In this document: one piece after another, positions 38,783-52,300 of the stretch | Layout: the number at the start of each line of letters is the position of its first letter | Position numbering within the stretch: position 1 is the stretch's first letter | Assembly (NCBI GenBank): GCA_001247695.2 | Contig: LGRX02024793.1 | Span: 1-64,000, forward strand | Reading direction: 5' to 3' | Source of the DNA: Cymbomonas tetramitiformis | Lineage: Eukaryota; Chlorophyta; Pyramimonadophyceae; Pyramimonadales; Pyramimonadaceae | DNA: 64,000 nt | Notes under the pieces: generated by a model | What the model was told of the DNA's origin: nothing | Databases searched by the model: none | Seen by the model: only the letters and a program-made list of their open reading frames with translations | Program-made: the position numbers and the translations under genes

Positions 38783-40452
38783 TCAGCAGCAACCTCTCAC
38801 CTGTCCTGCGGTCCTGCCATGCCCCCGCAGGTAGGGGCCGTGAATAGGTGCGTGCCCTTTGCCCATTCGCGCACCACCTTGAACACGTGTGGGAGGCGCT
38901 TCACAAGCTCCCAACCTTCGTTGCCGTCCCACACCGGCACCAAGAAGCATGCTGCCGTGCCCGTTTGCACTTCTGGAAGTTCTCGAGGATGGCCCACATG
39001 ATGGATGCTGAAGGGCAGGTTCCCCCAAGCGTTGTGGCCGTCGAACTTTTGAACCCGCGCATGCTCCACCCTGCTCCGGCTCAGATAACAGTAGGACTTC
39101 GCCCTGGACTCCGCCACGCACGAGTCCATTGTGAAGGGCCCGAACTCCTGATCCAGCTCCGACCATCAGGCACACCATGCAATCATCCCGGTCCTGGCGC
39201 CAGATGGTAGCCCGCAGGAAGGCCTTGTGCTCCACCAAGAAGCGCGGCATGTCCAACCTAGACAACAGATCCGCCAGCAGGTTGTCCTTGGTGTTGATGT
39301 ACTTGGGTTGCAGGCAGATGTCGTTTTTCGCGCAAATGAAGAAGATCTGCCGCAACAACGGCAGGTACTCCACCGGCCCCCACGTGGTGTATGTTGGACT
39401 GGTTGTCGATGTTCACCACCACCGTGCGCCCGCTCATCCGGTGCCGCCACAGCACCACCGCCCACCGGACCGCAAAGAGCTCTAGGTAGTTGATGCTCCA
39501 GCAGGCGGGGAACCCACCCCACCGTAGGAATCCCCCGCGCGCGCATCCATGCCACGATGGCCCTCGTCCACCTCATGAAGATGCCTAGGAGCGCTCGTCG
39601 TCGAACTCAAAGCACTGGTGCGGCCAGAACATACTCGCAATGCCTTTGCTCCGGTAAGCGATCCTTCACCATCCAGCACTGCGACCGTAGCATGCCGTAC
39701 GCCTCCTTCACAGTGGTGAACTCGTCCGGCTTGAGCTCGATCCTTACGTTCACCCCCACGTCGTTAGGTCGAGAGTAGTTGCTCACCGGGCGTGTACTTC
39801 ACCTTGCCTTTGCGGACCTTCTCGACCATCCCGAGGGCGATGATGCCCAGCGGCAGGCGCCACCTCGCCAGAAAGATGTGGCCCGCCTCACTCTCCCGCT
39901 TGAGCTCGTCCCGCATCACCTCCATGTGCTCCGGGCCCACGTAATTGGGGACCTGGTACGGCTCGTCCACCTCGATCTCCTCGGACGGCCAGCCCGCACC
40001 ACACGCAGCGCACCGCACCAAGAACTCCACGTCGTGCCATCCCTGAAAGGCCGCTGCTACCAAGTGCGCTCTGCTGGTGAGCGTCGGGATGTTGCACCCC
40101 ACGCGCTCGCACTCCTTCTCGTAGCACCTCCGCTCGTTCTCGCCCGTGCCGCCTGCCTCCATGTTCTTGATCGTGGCCTGCTGTAAGATTTCATCGCCCA
40201 ACTCCGGCCATCTCGTCGAAGTGCGCACTCGCCATGGCTCCGACGGCGAGCGCCAAGTGTCACTTGCGTCACAGGCAATGGGGCGATGCGCTCCACCTCC
40301 CATGTCATGGAGACCCGGTCATGCCTGCGCGGGCCTCCGAGTACATCCCACACCGGAATGAACTCATCTGGCCTCAAATCTGCCCACCACCGCTTGGAGG
40401 CCACCGTCTTGCCCGGCAACTCCGGTGTCGCCACCTCACTGTCCTCCTCCAT
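38783..40452 (-). pseudogene. Retroelement pol remnant of a further family: RT start, RNase H, methyltransferase-like
   Basis: Pieces of one pol gene lie in shifted frames. 40303-39764 carries an RT N-terminal region (YQVPNYVGPEHMEVMRDELK). A second frame at about 39770-39610 has NYSRPNDVGVNVRIELKPDE, typical of RT palm entry. The YxDD region is deleted. RNase H follows (ELFAVRWAVVLWRHRMSG, VVNIDNQSNIH at about 39420; PKYINTKDNLLADLLSRL at about 39290). The last part reads FTMDSCVAESRAKSYCY and AWGNLPFSI, then FLVPVW (39129-38797). It resembles the methyltransferase-like domain of the neighbouring elements, with NLPF in place of NPPF. Frameshifts throughout. DIRS or gypsy relationship undecided. 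Confidence 0.6.
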
Positions 40453-40649
40453 GTCCGTCAGCCCGAACTCCTCTCCACGAGAGCGTCCTCATCCTCGATC
40501 TCCACCTCCACCGCCGGCGCCGGCTCCATCTCCGCCTCCACCGCCGGGCCTGGTGTCACCACCGGGACTTTCACCGCCCCCGCCGGGGCCCCCTTGCTGC
40601 TTTCCTGCTCCCCCGGCGGCACAACAACCGCCGGGTTCAGCCTGCCTCT

Positions 40650-42737
40650 TCATGGACCTGGGCAGCTCGGGTCATCACTCACATGCCCCTCAGCCCCGCA
40701 CACAATACACACATGCCGGAGATGACAGTTAGGTTGATGCCTGCAATTGCCCTCGTTGTGCCCGTAACGAGAATCTGACACTCCACCTCGGCCACGGCCG
40801 TTTTCACCACGACCGCGGCCTCGAGCACCGCTGCCCTTGCCGTTCCTGCCTTTGGCGCCCTTGCCCTTGTCCACGGGCTGCCGCGGCTCTCGTCGCTCTC
40901 GCACTTCCACTTGTAGTCACCTCGCCTCTTCTTAGGCTGCCCGGCTGCAAGCTGTGTTGCTGCTTGTAGACTCGCCACACGCGGTCGTAACCATCCAGTG
41001 AAATCCCCACAGTGGACCGCTGCACCTGCCTCACCAGATACTCGTAGAACTCGCTGAAATGGTAGAAGGTGTAGTCCGCGGCGATGGTCTTCGCCCATGC
41101 CAAGAAATCCACGAGGTCGTCCCTCGCCTCCGCCGGCGCCTCACACATGATTCTGAAGAAACTGCGCTCCCACTCGTCCATGTCCTTGCACTTCTTGGTC
41201 TTCAGCACCACGGTGAGGTCGCCATCTTTCCACTTGGTGCGCCCCTCGTCCTCCTGCTGCAGCCTTTGCACTGGTGCGACTAGCAGGTTGACCCCCGCCA
41301 GGCCCCCCCGGCTCGGCATCGCAGTCGGGAGGGCACCCGCACCTGGAGGCCGAACGACGTCCTCTGGGGCAAGGTCTCCACGGAGTGCTCGCGCCAGCTG
41401 CTCCTCGTTCACGGTCTTGAAGCCGCTACCCACCGTCGCCAGATGCTCCCGACGAGCCGCGTCCAGAGGCGGGAGCAAACCGCGTCCCCCACCCGCAGCT
41501 CGAGCCTCCTCCTCGTCCTCCTCGAAATTTGCACGCTTCCTCTTCTTGAAGAACAAGGACTTCAGCACGTTGGTGAGGGGGAACGGTCGGCACCTTGGAC
41601 TTAACGAATCGCTGGAACTCCGCGACCCGCGCCTGCAGAAGATGAACAAATGCTCGCCAGTGCTCCAGCGTCACCTCCCTGCGTGCTGGCAGCTCGTCCA
41701 ACTCGCACTCCTCCTCCTTCAGCTCCGGTAACACGTGCACCATGGACGCGAATGCGTTGGCCTCGAGCGCCTTTTGGCAGCTTGCCAAAAGGATTGATGT
41801 CCTTCAGCAGAGTCAGCTGAGGAGAAAGCTTTGCAGCCTCGTGAACAAGGTCCGCGCACGCCTGCGGTCCCACTCCTCCACCATAGGTACGGAATCGCGC
41901 AATGCCTGCGCAAGAAGCTCAGCCTCCACCGGCGTGGGCCCGCCACTACTTAAAGTGACCCCCGCCGGCGCCGAGCCCCGCGCCTCCGACGACGTCAGTC
42001 TCGCACCAAACTCGTCAAGCTTCGCGCCAAGAGCAACAGTAATCGCAGCTGCAATCACATCCGGAGACACCGCCGCGGCAGTCCCGATGCCCGGAGTTCC
42101 CGTGGCCCCGGCCGTTCCAGCAGAGACGCCGCCACCGGAGGCACTCGCACCGATCAAACCCGAAGGCGCAGCTGCACCTGCACCCACACCAGCGGCACGT
42201 TCCGTACTTCAACCAACCGAACCAGCAACTCCGCCCGCAGGCACTGGCGCCACCAAAGCGAGCAAAGCCTTCGCCCACACCGTAACCTCGCGAAACTTGG
42301 CAAACTCTGCATCCTTGCGCTCCGCCCAAGCACCTGGTCCCGTCGGCCACGGGCACACGGCAATGGCCCCTGAAGAGTCCACCGCAAAGAGCTCCGACGC
42401 CAGCAACGCGTCCGTGTGCGGCTTCACCACCTCTGGCAACAACTGAAGGTCAGCCAGACTCGCCTCCGTCCAACTCAAAATTTGCCCCCTCTGCTTCTCC
42501 CCCCAAGAGGTAGACCGCATCCTCGTAGCAACGGTCGTCATCTTTAACAACTTCTGCAACTTTTCCTTCGCCACGGACGAGGTCCAAAGAATCAAATGAT
42601 CTGCTGGAGTAGACGTGTCGCAAAGAAACTCTTTTCTTAAACTCGGAACAACAGAGCGACCCTCCGACCAATCGGCCACCAAACTCCGGTAAAGAAATCC
42701 TCGCGATGCAGCCTCCCACAACGACCACAAAGATCAA
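40650..42737 (-). pseudogene. Gag-like remnant of the same retroelement, with a zinc-knuckle motif
   Basis: Frames 42730-42209, 42187-41813, 41788-41426, 41649-40804 and 40910-40650 follow one another with overlaps, as expected for one gene broken by indels. The central part is helical and acidic (KKRKRANFEEDEEEARAAGG, CEAPAEARDDLVDFLAWAKT). The 3' part is Gly/Arg/Lys-rich (GKGAKGRNGKGSGARGRGRG) and ends with CIVCGAEGHVSDDPSC, a CX2CX4HX6C zinc-knuckle variant. This supports a nucleocapsid role. The pol remnant follows immediately in the same direction. Confidence 0.6.
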
Positions 42738-43775
42738 TGAAACAACGACTCGTGTTGCTTCTGCTACACTCGGGAATCAGAATCCTCTGTCATATTTGAT
42801 CACTCGGGAATCAGAATCTCCTGTCATATTTGATCAACATGTGAAAGGATAAAAGCCAGATTTGTGATTCTTGTTTTAGCTAGGTCGTCCATACGGTGGA
42901 CACTTTCGAGGCCACTTTCGGGCATGGTGAACTTGCGTGTGATCTATCTAGTGGGTGGGTGGACGGGGGGCTCAGGTGAAGCGTCCCAGCCAGCAAGAGC
43001 GGCGTGTCGCAAAAGTGACGGCTGATAAGTACTTGGATATCGCTCGGTGCGGACATGGCACCAACTACTTTTTGTGCCCGGAACCCTTCCAATCACCATA
43101 GGGGCATCAACTTCCCTTGTATTATTGCAAGGTTGTTGGCGGGTGGTTGAACAAATCTGGTGCACTAGTCAGGTTGAAATATTTACTTTTCTGCCTCCAC
43201 TAGGGTAGCAAGAAACAAGTACAATTTGCCGCTCATCAAAGAGTGAGCTGCAAATTCCTTGGTCCTATCATTTCTAGTTCCTAGAAATGGAGGCTAACCA
43301 ATCCAACTGTTGCAGGATAAAAAAGGAATCCTAATTGGTCCCATCCACCAACCGGTGGGTGGGAAAGTGTCATCACTCATCTTCTCCTCGACGTGGTTTG
43401 CTGTGAAGCCCCGCTTTCCCACAACTTAGCCAAGTTGGGGATAAATAGAATGCATCTCATCGCAGCCCCTTGGGTGAGTGTCATCACCCGTAATCTAAGG
43501 GCTCTACTCAAGGTGCATTTCTCATGTGAGATAGAGTTGTCATCCTGTGTGTTTGGTCTTAGCTTGTGCCCCATGGTTCCAGAACTTTGAGACACTCAGG
43601 CCTGAGTTCTCGACGAAATCGAGCGCTTTTTGGCTCATTTTTTCCCCAGTTCGGAGACCTAATTTAATGCAACAAGCTAGGGGGAAACTTGTTTCCACAA
43701 TAACTGTAATTAACTCTTTGCAGTCTTAATTGTGAATTATTGCAAGGTACACATAGTTCACAACACCAAACACAT
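42738..43775. other. No gene seen; one 36-bp tandem duplication
   Basis: CACTCGGGAATCAGAATC is duplicated with its CTGTCATATTTGATCA tail at about 42769-42835. Otherwise mixed, moderately AT-rich DNA without coding signals. Confidence 0.45.
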
Positions 43776-43967
43776 TACTGATTGGGCGAACTAAGTGAAA
43801 GTTCACGAACTTGAGTTCTACGTGTCACTATCAGTTCATACCGACCGCAGTGACACACCTGAGATGGGCCGATGAACTATTACGCACTTGCCGATGGTCA
43901 TCTATGATCCAACGGCTACGATTAGTTCAACAGATCTACAGATCTAGATCTAAGGGTTTCTTATGGG
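43776..43967. repeat. Dispersed repeat, copy 2
   Basis: Same orientation and order of blocks as 15289-15512, with several small deletions (for example the GAGTACCGGCCCACTTTCGG part is missing). See copy 1. Confidence 0.75.
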
Positions 43968-46358
43968 TTTGAGCATTCTGACTGTTGTACAAGGCCTAGA
44001 CAGTCATGCTTTTCACCAAACTGATCAGCAGGCACTGCAGATTCCAATAAAACTATCTCACGTTGTCAAGTTTTGTCAAGATGTTTTCCGATTAATCGAT
44101 GATGTATCTCTTTTGAAAAGTTGGCAACAAAATAATCATGCGATGCGTTAACCCTAACCCTACTGCCCCATGTGGCTTCACGGAGGCGGCGGCAAGAAGT
44201 TGTGCGAGTGGCATATCGGGAGCTCTGTGGAGCTGAGGATGGGCGTCTGCATTAGGATGATTAAATTGAGAGTCTGTGGATCGTGGGATCGATCCAAAGA
44301 TGGGTTATTCCTTAGATTGATCTCGTTGGCGCAGAGGATCGCCAACTGGTCGAGGCTGCACGGGAGGCGGAGTGACAGCAAGCAAGCAGGTCTTGGTGTG
44401 GGAAGATTTGGGAACGCAATCGGGTTGGGAGATTCTCAATGGTTGGTGGTTACGCTGACGGGGGGAGCGGGGGGGTAAAACTATGTGAGGAGGGCACCAC
44501 TTAATGTAGTGGTCATTGGGATTAGGGAGGCGGGCGTCCCACGTGGCAGATTGTGTCAGGTAAAATTGTAAGGCTGGGATATTGAGGTGAAGGTCTTGAA
44601 GGGATTGTAAAGCTCTCGAAACCCCGCGCAGTCCGGTGCCGTACACGCAGCCGCCATTAGCCGCCCCTCCAAAGATGTGCGCCAGATCGAGTTGGAGCCT
44701 CGCCCTTCGACGAGCGATGACGAGGGAGGCTTTGCGCAGGGGTCTGTATGGGTGGATGCACAACATCAATGGAGTGCCTCTGGAGGGTTTGACTCTGAGG
44801 TGCTCTTTCCCTTGAAGTCCTTGCCAGAGCATTGTTATATTCTCGGAAGGGTCGTTTGGCTTACCCATGTTCTAATCAATATTCTGGGCCGTAGATCTTA
44901 ACCCCATGATCCTTCCGTTCCGTTGATGGCAGCTCGGGAGGAGCGGACCCTCGCAATCAATTTGAGATTCCTCTCAGTGGTGGGCACAACTTGCAGCCGA
45001 AGGAGTGCGGAGGGTTTCTTGCAGGGCCGTGTTTCCGTCCTCCAAGCGCGGCGACGTGGAGATGCCTTTTCAGTATGTCCAATGGTTGGTGACCGAGCGG
45101 AAGGTCGCCGCCACCTACGAGCTCACCAACCTGCACGTCATGATCAGCGTGCGCACTTGCATTTCCACATGCACCGGAGTCATTCCCGTATCTCCCTGTT
45201 TGTTCCTTTGGTGGGTATTGTCGGCAGCCGCGGCCCTGCCGGTCACCTGGCCACGGTATGCCCGGTCACCCTAAACTGTGCGCTCAAGCGGAGGCCGTGA
45301 CGACTGCTGAACTGTGTGCGCCATGCGATCACCTGAGCAAACAAGGACGCAATCGCCAGCGAAGGATTCCTCTCGATGACGGGGAGGCGGGTCGGGGAGC
45401 CAGTTGGCGAAGTTCTTATTTGACGACGAGTCCTCGACCAATCCGGCGGAGGGTGACCTGCCGTATAGTGATATAGATGTAGGTTCACATGCAAAATCTG
45501 CCTCGTACTTTGACATTGCTTGGGCGAGCGGCAGAGGCGCCACCTCGGGGCTCGGCGGAGCGGTGTTTGACCTTTTGGGATATTTGCAGGGCACGCCGTA
45601 CAGTGACGTGCCACGTGCCAACTCAAATCACGGAGCATCAGCAGATGCTCACTTGGCGCGGGGTAGGCAGTAAATGTGTGCGAGTGAAGGTGATTGGAAG
45701 CGTCCACGTGGTGTCAGGTGATCAGATTACTGCGCCAGATGGCAAATGACGCGAAAGCACGTTCCAAGGTGCGTCTCGCGATTGTATAACACAAACGACT
45801 CCCCAGTGGTTTCAGACCGGACAGTGGTTTGAGTGCAGCGATGGGTGTTGAGAGTCAGAGGTATTTTCCAAGCACCGAGGTGCAAGTGCCGTTCCATCTA
45901 TCAGTGGAGACACTGAATGATGGCAATTCCACCACAGCCGCATCTCTCGCTGCCGCGGTGACTAAGGATGGAGTTTTGCGCTGTCGCGGTGACCAAGGAC
46001 GGAATTGGATGCAGACAACATAGATAGAGACCATGATGCATTCAAGGCCACCCAACTGGCAGTCAAGCACATCGCAATAAACTGAGTGTTAAAATCGCAT
46101 ATAGTGCCAGTGTTAAAATCGCATATAGTGCCGGAGTACGGTAAAGGGGGAGAAAACAGCCCTTCCAGGTGCTCAATATGATTTGAGTTTATCGATATTT
46201 AAAAGCCAATATCGCTGTGATGGGCTCGGCAGCAGCGCCAAAGTCATAAAAACAGCTCAACATGTTGTGTTAGCACAGCTTGCCCGACAATCGGCGGTCC
46301 GAACCAACTCTTTGCCTCTATCAAAACGATGGGGAACATCATGGAAACCACTTTTTAG
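43968..46358. other. No convincing gene; one unassigned minus-strand frame
   Basis: The longest frame is 44868-44305 on the minus strand (187 residues, starting MGKPNDPSENITMLWQGLQG). I recognise no family and see no supporting context. At 46086-46134 a 24-25 bp unit (GTGTTAAAATCGCATATAGTG) is repeated twice. The right part may hold upstream exons or the promoter of the recombinase gene that follows. Confidence 0.3.
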
Positions 46359-49300
46359 CAGTTGTGCACTGCAGCATGGACGTGGGCCCTCCTTGCGAAG
46401 TGGACAAGCTGGGCAGAGGTCACGCGCAGGTGGCTCGCCCCGTGTCCGACGTGAACCACAAGTGGCTGGAGTGGGAGGAGTTCCTGAATGTTGTAGAAAC
46501 GCTCCGGCGGGAGTGCAGCCCTCGAACGAAGACTGGTGAGTGCGCGCCGCCTCCGCTCCGAGACCGCCTCACTATTTCGTGCGACGTTGCTGGTTGAATT
46601 TTGCCGACTAGTCAAGATGGGTAGTAAAGCAGCAGCCCTCGCTGTTGGCACCTGCATGTGTTGTTGCTGCTGTCTCAAGCTGTGTCCGTTTAAATACACC
46701 CAATCACAGCACTCTCCGGACTCTGGCAGCTGCACAGAGGCGAGCCGCGCCATCGCACGCCTCTGCAACATGCACAGCTTTCCGGCGGCGTCGTCACTCC
46801 ACTCTGAGGCATGCACAACCCTCCGGCCACGTTACTGCACGGCCCACCGGTTACATTATCGCTGTGTGCCCACCCTTCTGAGAGTATTCTGGATTGAGCC
46901 GGAGTATGTCGGGCGATGTGATTGGAGCAGACACCGCGTAGAATTGCCTGCACACGCAGGACTGCTCTCAACCCCTCGCGTGGGTCGAGCTGTACGCACA
47001 CCCGCACTTTCACCGTCTGTTGAACTAAAAGAACACCCACAGCAGGCACGTGTGCTTGAGACCCATGCCTTGAGGCGGTGCTATGTCCCCGCCAGCAGTT
47101 CGGTCCTGGCAGGGAAGGCAGTGCACTACAACAGTTATCCCTGAGCGCTTGAGAGGAGTGCCCGCACCGCCGGCATGAAGTCACGGTAAAGGTGAGTGCG
47201 CCCGTGTGTGGGGCGTTGGAGCGCGCGCAGGCAAACGGCGGACGGCGACTGCGATCGCCTGGAGCATACAACGCTATCTCAGTACGGAAGCCCCGCAGTC
47301 CGGGGAGCCGCAGCCGCGACGGCGGACGGCACGAGTTAACCCCGAGAGATGCATGCGGAGCGTGCAAGCCAAATCCGAGGAAGCAGGCGGCCAGCAAGCC
47401 GAAAGGGTCACATGAACAGAAGAAGCACGAAGTGTGCACAGAGTATGGCCTGATCCTCCAGGGTCAAGGCAATACATTCTGCTAGGACAAGTGCAGGATC
47501 ACTAGATAATCATGAAGGGATCAAGAAGCAGATCTCGGACGGTTTCCCTTGCACCCTATGTACAGATTCTAGTGGACGCATGCGTCCGTGGAAGCGCCGT
47601 TCAATCCGATGGTCGTCAGGCGGTGATTTAAGTGGCCGCCTCCGAGGATGAATGTTCTCATGGCACACATGCTGCTGCCTCACTCTGTGCACATTCGACA
47701 GGGAATGTAGCTCACTTTGTGCTGGCCTACCCAGTGTGCTGTGCGATGAGAAGGGCCGAGGGGGTGAGTTGGGGGGGCGCAGTTTTCTCCATCTTGTCGT
47801 GTGTCCCAGACCGCCAGCGCACCATCCGAGAGCTGCAGGTGCTTGGAAGCATGCGCAGCTCACCACTTGCGCAGCCATTACAGATCCTTGTGGAGTGCTC
47901 TTTGTATAAACAGCACCTCTTGTAAACACTGAGCAACACGCGAGCGACACGCGAGCAGCATGCACCGATGCGGGCTCTTCCTGCATCCATGATATCAGAA
48001 TCAGACTGATCCGTCGTTGTCACCAGACCGCTTCATCATTGGCATTGGACCGCTCCGGCATTGTCATCGGACCGCTCTGGCATTGTCATCAGACCGCTCT
48101 GGCATTGTTTTCAGACCGCTTCATCATTGTCATCGAACTGCTCCGTCATTGTCATCGTGACGCCCGTCATTGTCATCAGACGCTCTCCGGCATTGTCATC
48201 AGACCGTTCCGCCATTGTCATCAGACCGCTTCTGGCATTGTCACCAGACCGCTTCATCATTGTCATTGGACCGATCCGGCATTGTCACCAGACCACTCCG
48301 TCATTGTCATCAGACGCTCCGGCATTGTCATCAGACTGCTCCATCATCATCATCATCGGACCGCTCGAGCATTGTCATCAGACCGCTCCGTCATTGTCAT
48401 CAGACTGCTCCGTCATTATCATCACCCCATTATGGCATCGTTGATTTGGACTGTCTGCCCAAGGATGGCCCGGTGTCCACCGCAGAGCTCACGTACAATC
48501 GCATTACCGTCGGCGGTGCCCGCATTACCTCAGGGACTCCCAGCTTCTTAAATGGCCTTGTGGCCCCCTCCTCTCCCACTGTTTCACTCGCTGAGCGCCC
48601 CGTCCTCCTGTTTGCCGCATGGGTCACTTACAGGCTGGCGGTGTGCCCGTTGCGCACAGCTGGGGAAAACTCTGCAGCGCAAAGGCGACAACTATGTTAT
48701 AGTGCATGGACCGGTGTGCTACTGCCCCCCCATCGTCTGCCCTTGGTATCAGCCGGGGTCCTTGCACCCCCATCGTACGCATCTGACCTTAGCGACGCAT
48801 GGCCACGCAGTGCTTGGTATGGGGCGCTGCCTGCTCATGGCCTCTCGCTGATCCTTTCTTGCAGTGCAATGCATGGTGTTGTCAGAGCACGGAAAGCAAC
48901 ATCCGGCCGTGCAGCAGTGGAACAGGCAGCCTCGCGTGATGAGGCGACTCTCGAGGGCCCGCATGGTGATGCTTCATATAACAAATGGTTTATATGCGCC
49001 TTCGAACAGGAGGACTACAAGACTGGGAACGTGTATGGGGACCGCCCGCCCCTCGTGATTGCCTCTTGGGTTACACTCGTCCTCGAGGAATTCATCCAAC
49101 GGTAAGGCCCTCTCTGCTGTGGGCCTTGCAGTGTCGCCCTGTGCCGAGACATTTTGTTGCTGCGCCGCCCATCTCAGGTTGCTCATCACTGACCCGTAGC
49201 AGAAGCAACCGAGCCTTGGCTGCAAATTTCACATCTGCGAATAACGAGCACGGGAGCCGCACGGCGCCCTTGCCGCTCCAGTGTCCTGCGCATGAAAGGG

Positions 49301-52300
49301 AGGGGAGGTCACCTATCTGGCGCCTCATGTCGGAGGGGCTATTACCTCAGATGGGGCCCTATGTCGGAGGGGCTATCACCTCAGGTGGGGCCCTATGTTG
49401 GAGGGCTATCACCTCAGATGGGGCCCTATGTTGGAGGGGCTATCACCAGGTGGCCCTATGTTGGAGTGGCTATCACCTCAGATGGGGCCCTATGTTGGAG
49501 GGCTATCACCTCGTGGGCCCTATGTTTGGGGGCCATCACCTCGATGGGGCCCTATGTTGGAGTGGGGCTATCACCCTCGTGTGGGGCCCTATGTTGGAGG
49601 GCTATCACCTCAGATGGGGCCTTATGTTGGAGGGGCTATCACCCGTGTGGGGCCCTATATTGGAGGGCTATCACCTCAGATGGGGCCCGTATGTTTGGGG
49701 GTCACCTCTCAGTGGGGCCCTATGTTGGAGGGCTATCACCTCAGATGGGGCCCTATGTTTGGGGGGGATATCACCTCAGGTGGGGCCCTATGTTTGGGGG
49801 GTCGGGGGTTGTTCCTGTGTGCACTCAGAAAGTCCCGACGCAAGACCAAAACCCCGTACATCTTCACCAGAAAGAACGGCGCCCCCCTCACGGATATCGC
49901 CATGCACCGACTCTTCACTTCCACCACGTTCCGGCTTACAGGTGGTCATGGCCACGGAAAAGAGCCACTCACCAATCCTCAGCCCCAGCCCCGAAGCAAA
50001 GTTGTCGAAGTATTGAAGATGATTCTTGTGTTTGTGCTTCGCGTGGTGCCGTCCAACACGTTCTTTGAGATTGCGTCATTCGCCAAGCAAATAAAGGGGT
50101 CAAGTCTAGTGGAATTAGTGTGAAATGAAGTTAGAGCAGACCGATGTGGAGAGTGTGGCTGGAGTGGAGTGGAGAAGTTGGGAGGGCAAGTTAGGCCGGT
50201 TAACCTGCCTCGAACTTACCTTCAAGCATTAAGAATGAGTGGTAACAATCCAAAGGTTGGCGGCTAATGAGTGGTAACAATCTAAAGGTTGGCAGCTAAT
50301 GAACGGAAACAGTCCAAAGGTTAGCGGCTAGTTATTTGCCTGTTATTTCTCCTGGGTTGGGTGGGTAGGGAAGGCAAAAGAACCGAGCTGCCGATTCCCA
50401 CGGGTGGAACTCCTAAATACAGTTGAGTGTAAAACCTTCAGATCTAAATCGCCGGTGTTTTTGATCTGACGGCTCAGGAAACTCTGATCGATCTACCGGC
50501 ACAAAAACCTCTAAAATTCCGCAGGCTCCAATTTAACCATTTCTTTTGCTCTTCACATCTCATTGCCATGTAATGGAGATCATTTGGCACACTACCCTGC
50601 TGCTGCCACCACCGGTGAGTGGTCCACCCGAAGTACTTGTCCATGTGCTCGTCGGGAATAGCTGTTGGGTCGATGTAGGAGTGGATGGGTGAGGACAGCT
50701 GAGACCACCCGCCCAACAAACAACACTTCTCAAGCTCTTTTTTTTTCTTCAAGAATTTATGGATTTTCCCCACTTAGTTTTATTTCTTTTTTTCCCACTT
50801 AGTTTTATTTCTTTTCAGAAAAAGGCGCCCAACGGGAATCGAACCCTGGTCTCTCGTTTACATGTCGAGTATGTTCCCACTACACTACTGCGCCACCGCC
50901 CTGCCAACCGCCAACTGCCCTGGCACAGGTACAAGCCCCCTTGCGGGTGCTGTGGCCAGAGAAGTGTCCCCATTGAGAGGGACACCCCAGCTTCCCCAAT
51001 GCCAACTACACCCCGCCATAAGCTTGCGCCGATTAGAGCTTCACCCGCTCCCACGGCAGCCTCCAATAGTTGCCGTGCACATCAGAGCCAGTCACCGGGC
51101 GCTGCGCCCAACTGGCATCCCGCACCTGCTGCCAGTGCCGCAGGAGCTACACCAGCCCCGCCACCCCCGCTGCGGGGATGGTGAGCCTTCTATGGAGGCG
51201 CACGTGCCCTCTGCCCTTCTCCTTGTGGAGAACCACGGAAATCTGGTCACCTATGATGTTGATGTGCTCCCTGTGCATGGACACGCTGGCCGAAGGTGAC
51301 AAAGGCAAACACACATGCTCTGAACAGCTCCGTAGCTGCCCTGCCCACCGGCTCCAGCCCAGCCCGTGCGCATGCACCGCCGAGACATGCCTCGCCGGCA
51401 GGTAGGTCCGCACTGTCAGTTCCTCTGCAGCATCAGCCGCCTGCACCTGCAGGGAGGATATGCCCTTCACTGCCCTCGAGACTGCCCGGCTCTTTGCAGG
51501 CCCGGGGAATCCCATGTCCTCGTGGTAGTTGTTGATGGCGGAGAGGTAAGGCTGCATGATGACCGCCTGCACCGTGCCCTTGTCTAGCAATTGGGCAATG
51601 TACAACCTCACTATGGCCCCCGCGGCCGGCAACCAGTCCTCACAGAATGCCATGAAGGCCCGAGCCTTCGGCTGGTAGTTGCCTAGCGTCTTGCTCCCAA
51701 TGCTGCCTTTTGCATCCGCACCGCAAGCTCAGTGAGGGAGCTGTCCCCAACTCCCCCCTCCAAGTGCTCCTGAAGCATCCCAGGCGCACTCCTCCTGCAC
51801 CGTACACCTCATACTTCTCCTTGCTCATGTCCAAGTCCTCCTCCTCACCATCCTCGTAGGCAATGTACAAGGATGGCACATTGCCTACCATGTATAAATG
51901 GCAATGTACATGCAATTACATGTACATTAATGGCATGTAATTCATGTACATTAATTACATGATCGTAATTAATGTACAATCAATTATATATAATCAATTA
52001 TCACCGCCCACGGTGCCGGTGTACCAGGCATCATCCTCGGACGAGTACACCGTCACCTTGCAGCCAGCCACCGACTCCGTCTGCGGAGTGCGCTTGGCCG
52101 CCCGCCTCCCATCTTGCTGGTAATGGCTCACCGGGAGGCGGAGATGCGGAACATGACGCCGTCCCAGCTTGAGGCCCCGAGCGACTCGGACTTGCCCGCC
52201 TGCTGGGAGTAAAGAGGTCCTTGCTCCGGGGTAGGATCACCACCTCGTCGGCCATAGCCTCTAGCTGTTGGAACCACATCTACCCTGGCCAATAGGGCGC

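Noticed and set aside
44305..44868. 187-codon minus frame as a gene
   Set aside because: No recognised domain and no neighbouring signals; kept only as a note in the no-gene entry.
48170..49105. 311-codon plus frame as one exon
   Set aside because: Its first third is minisatellite, and it crosses exons 4 and 5 of the recombinase in the wrong frame for exon 4. The spliced model explains the conserved motifs better.
50824..50901. Functional tRNA gene
   Set aside because: The A and B boxes are perfect, but the acceptor ends pair poorly, the anticodon stem has a mismatch and position 33 is not U. The tail and A-run fit a SINE.
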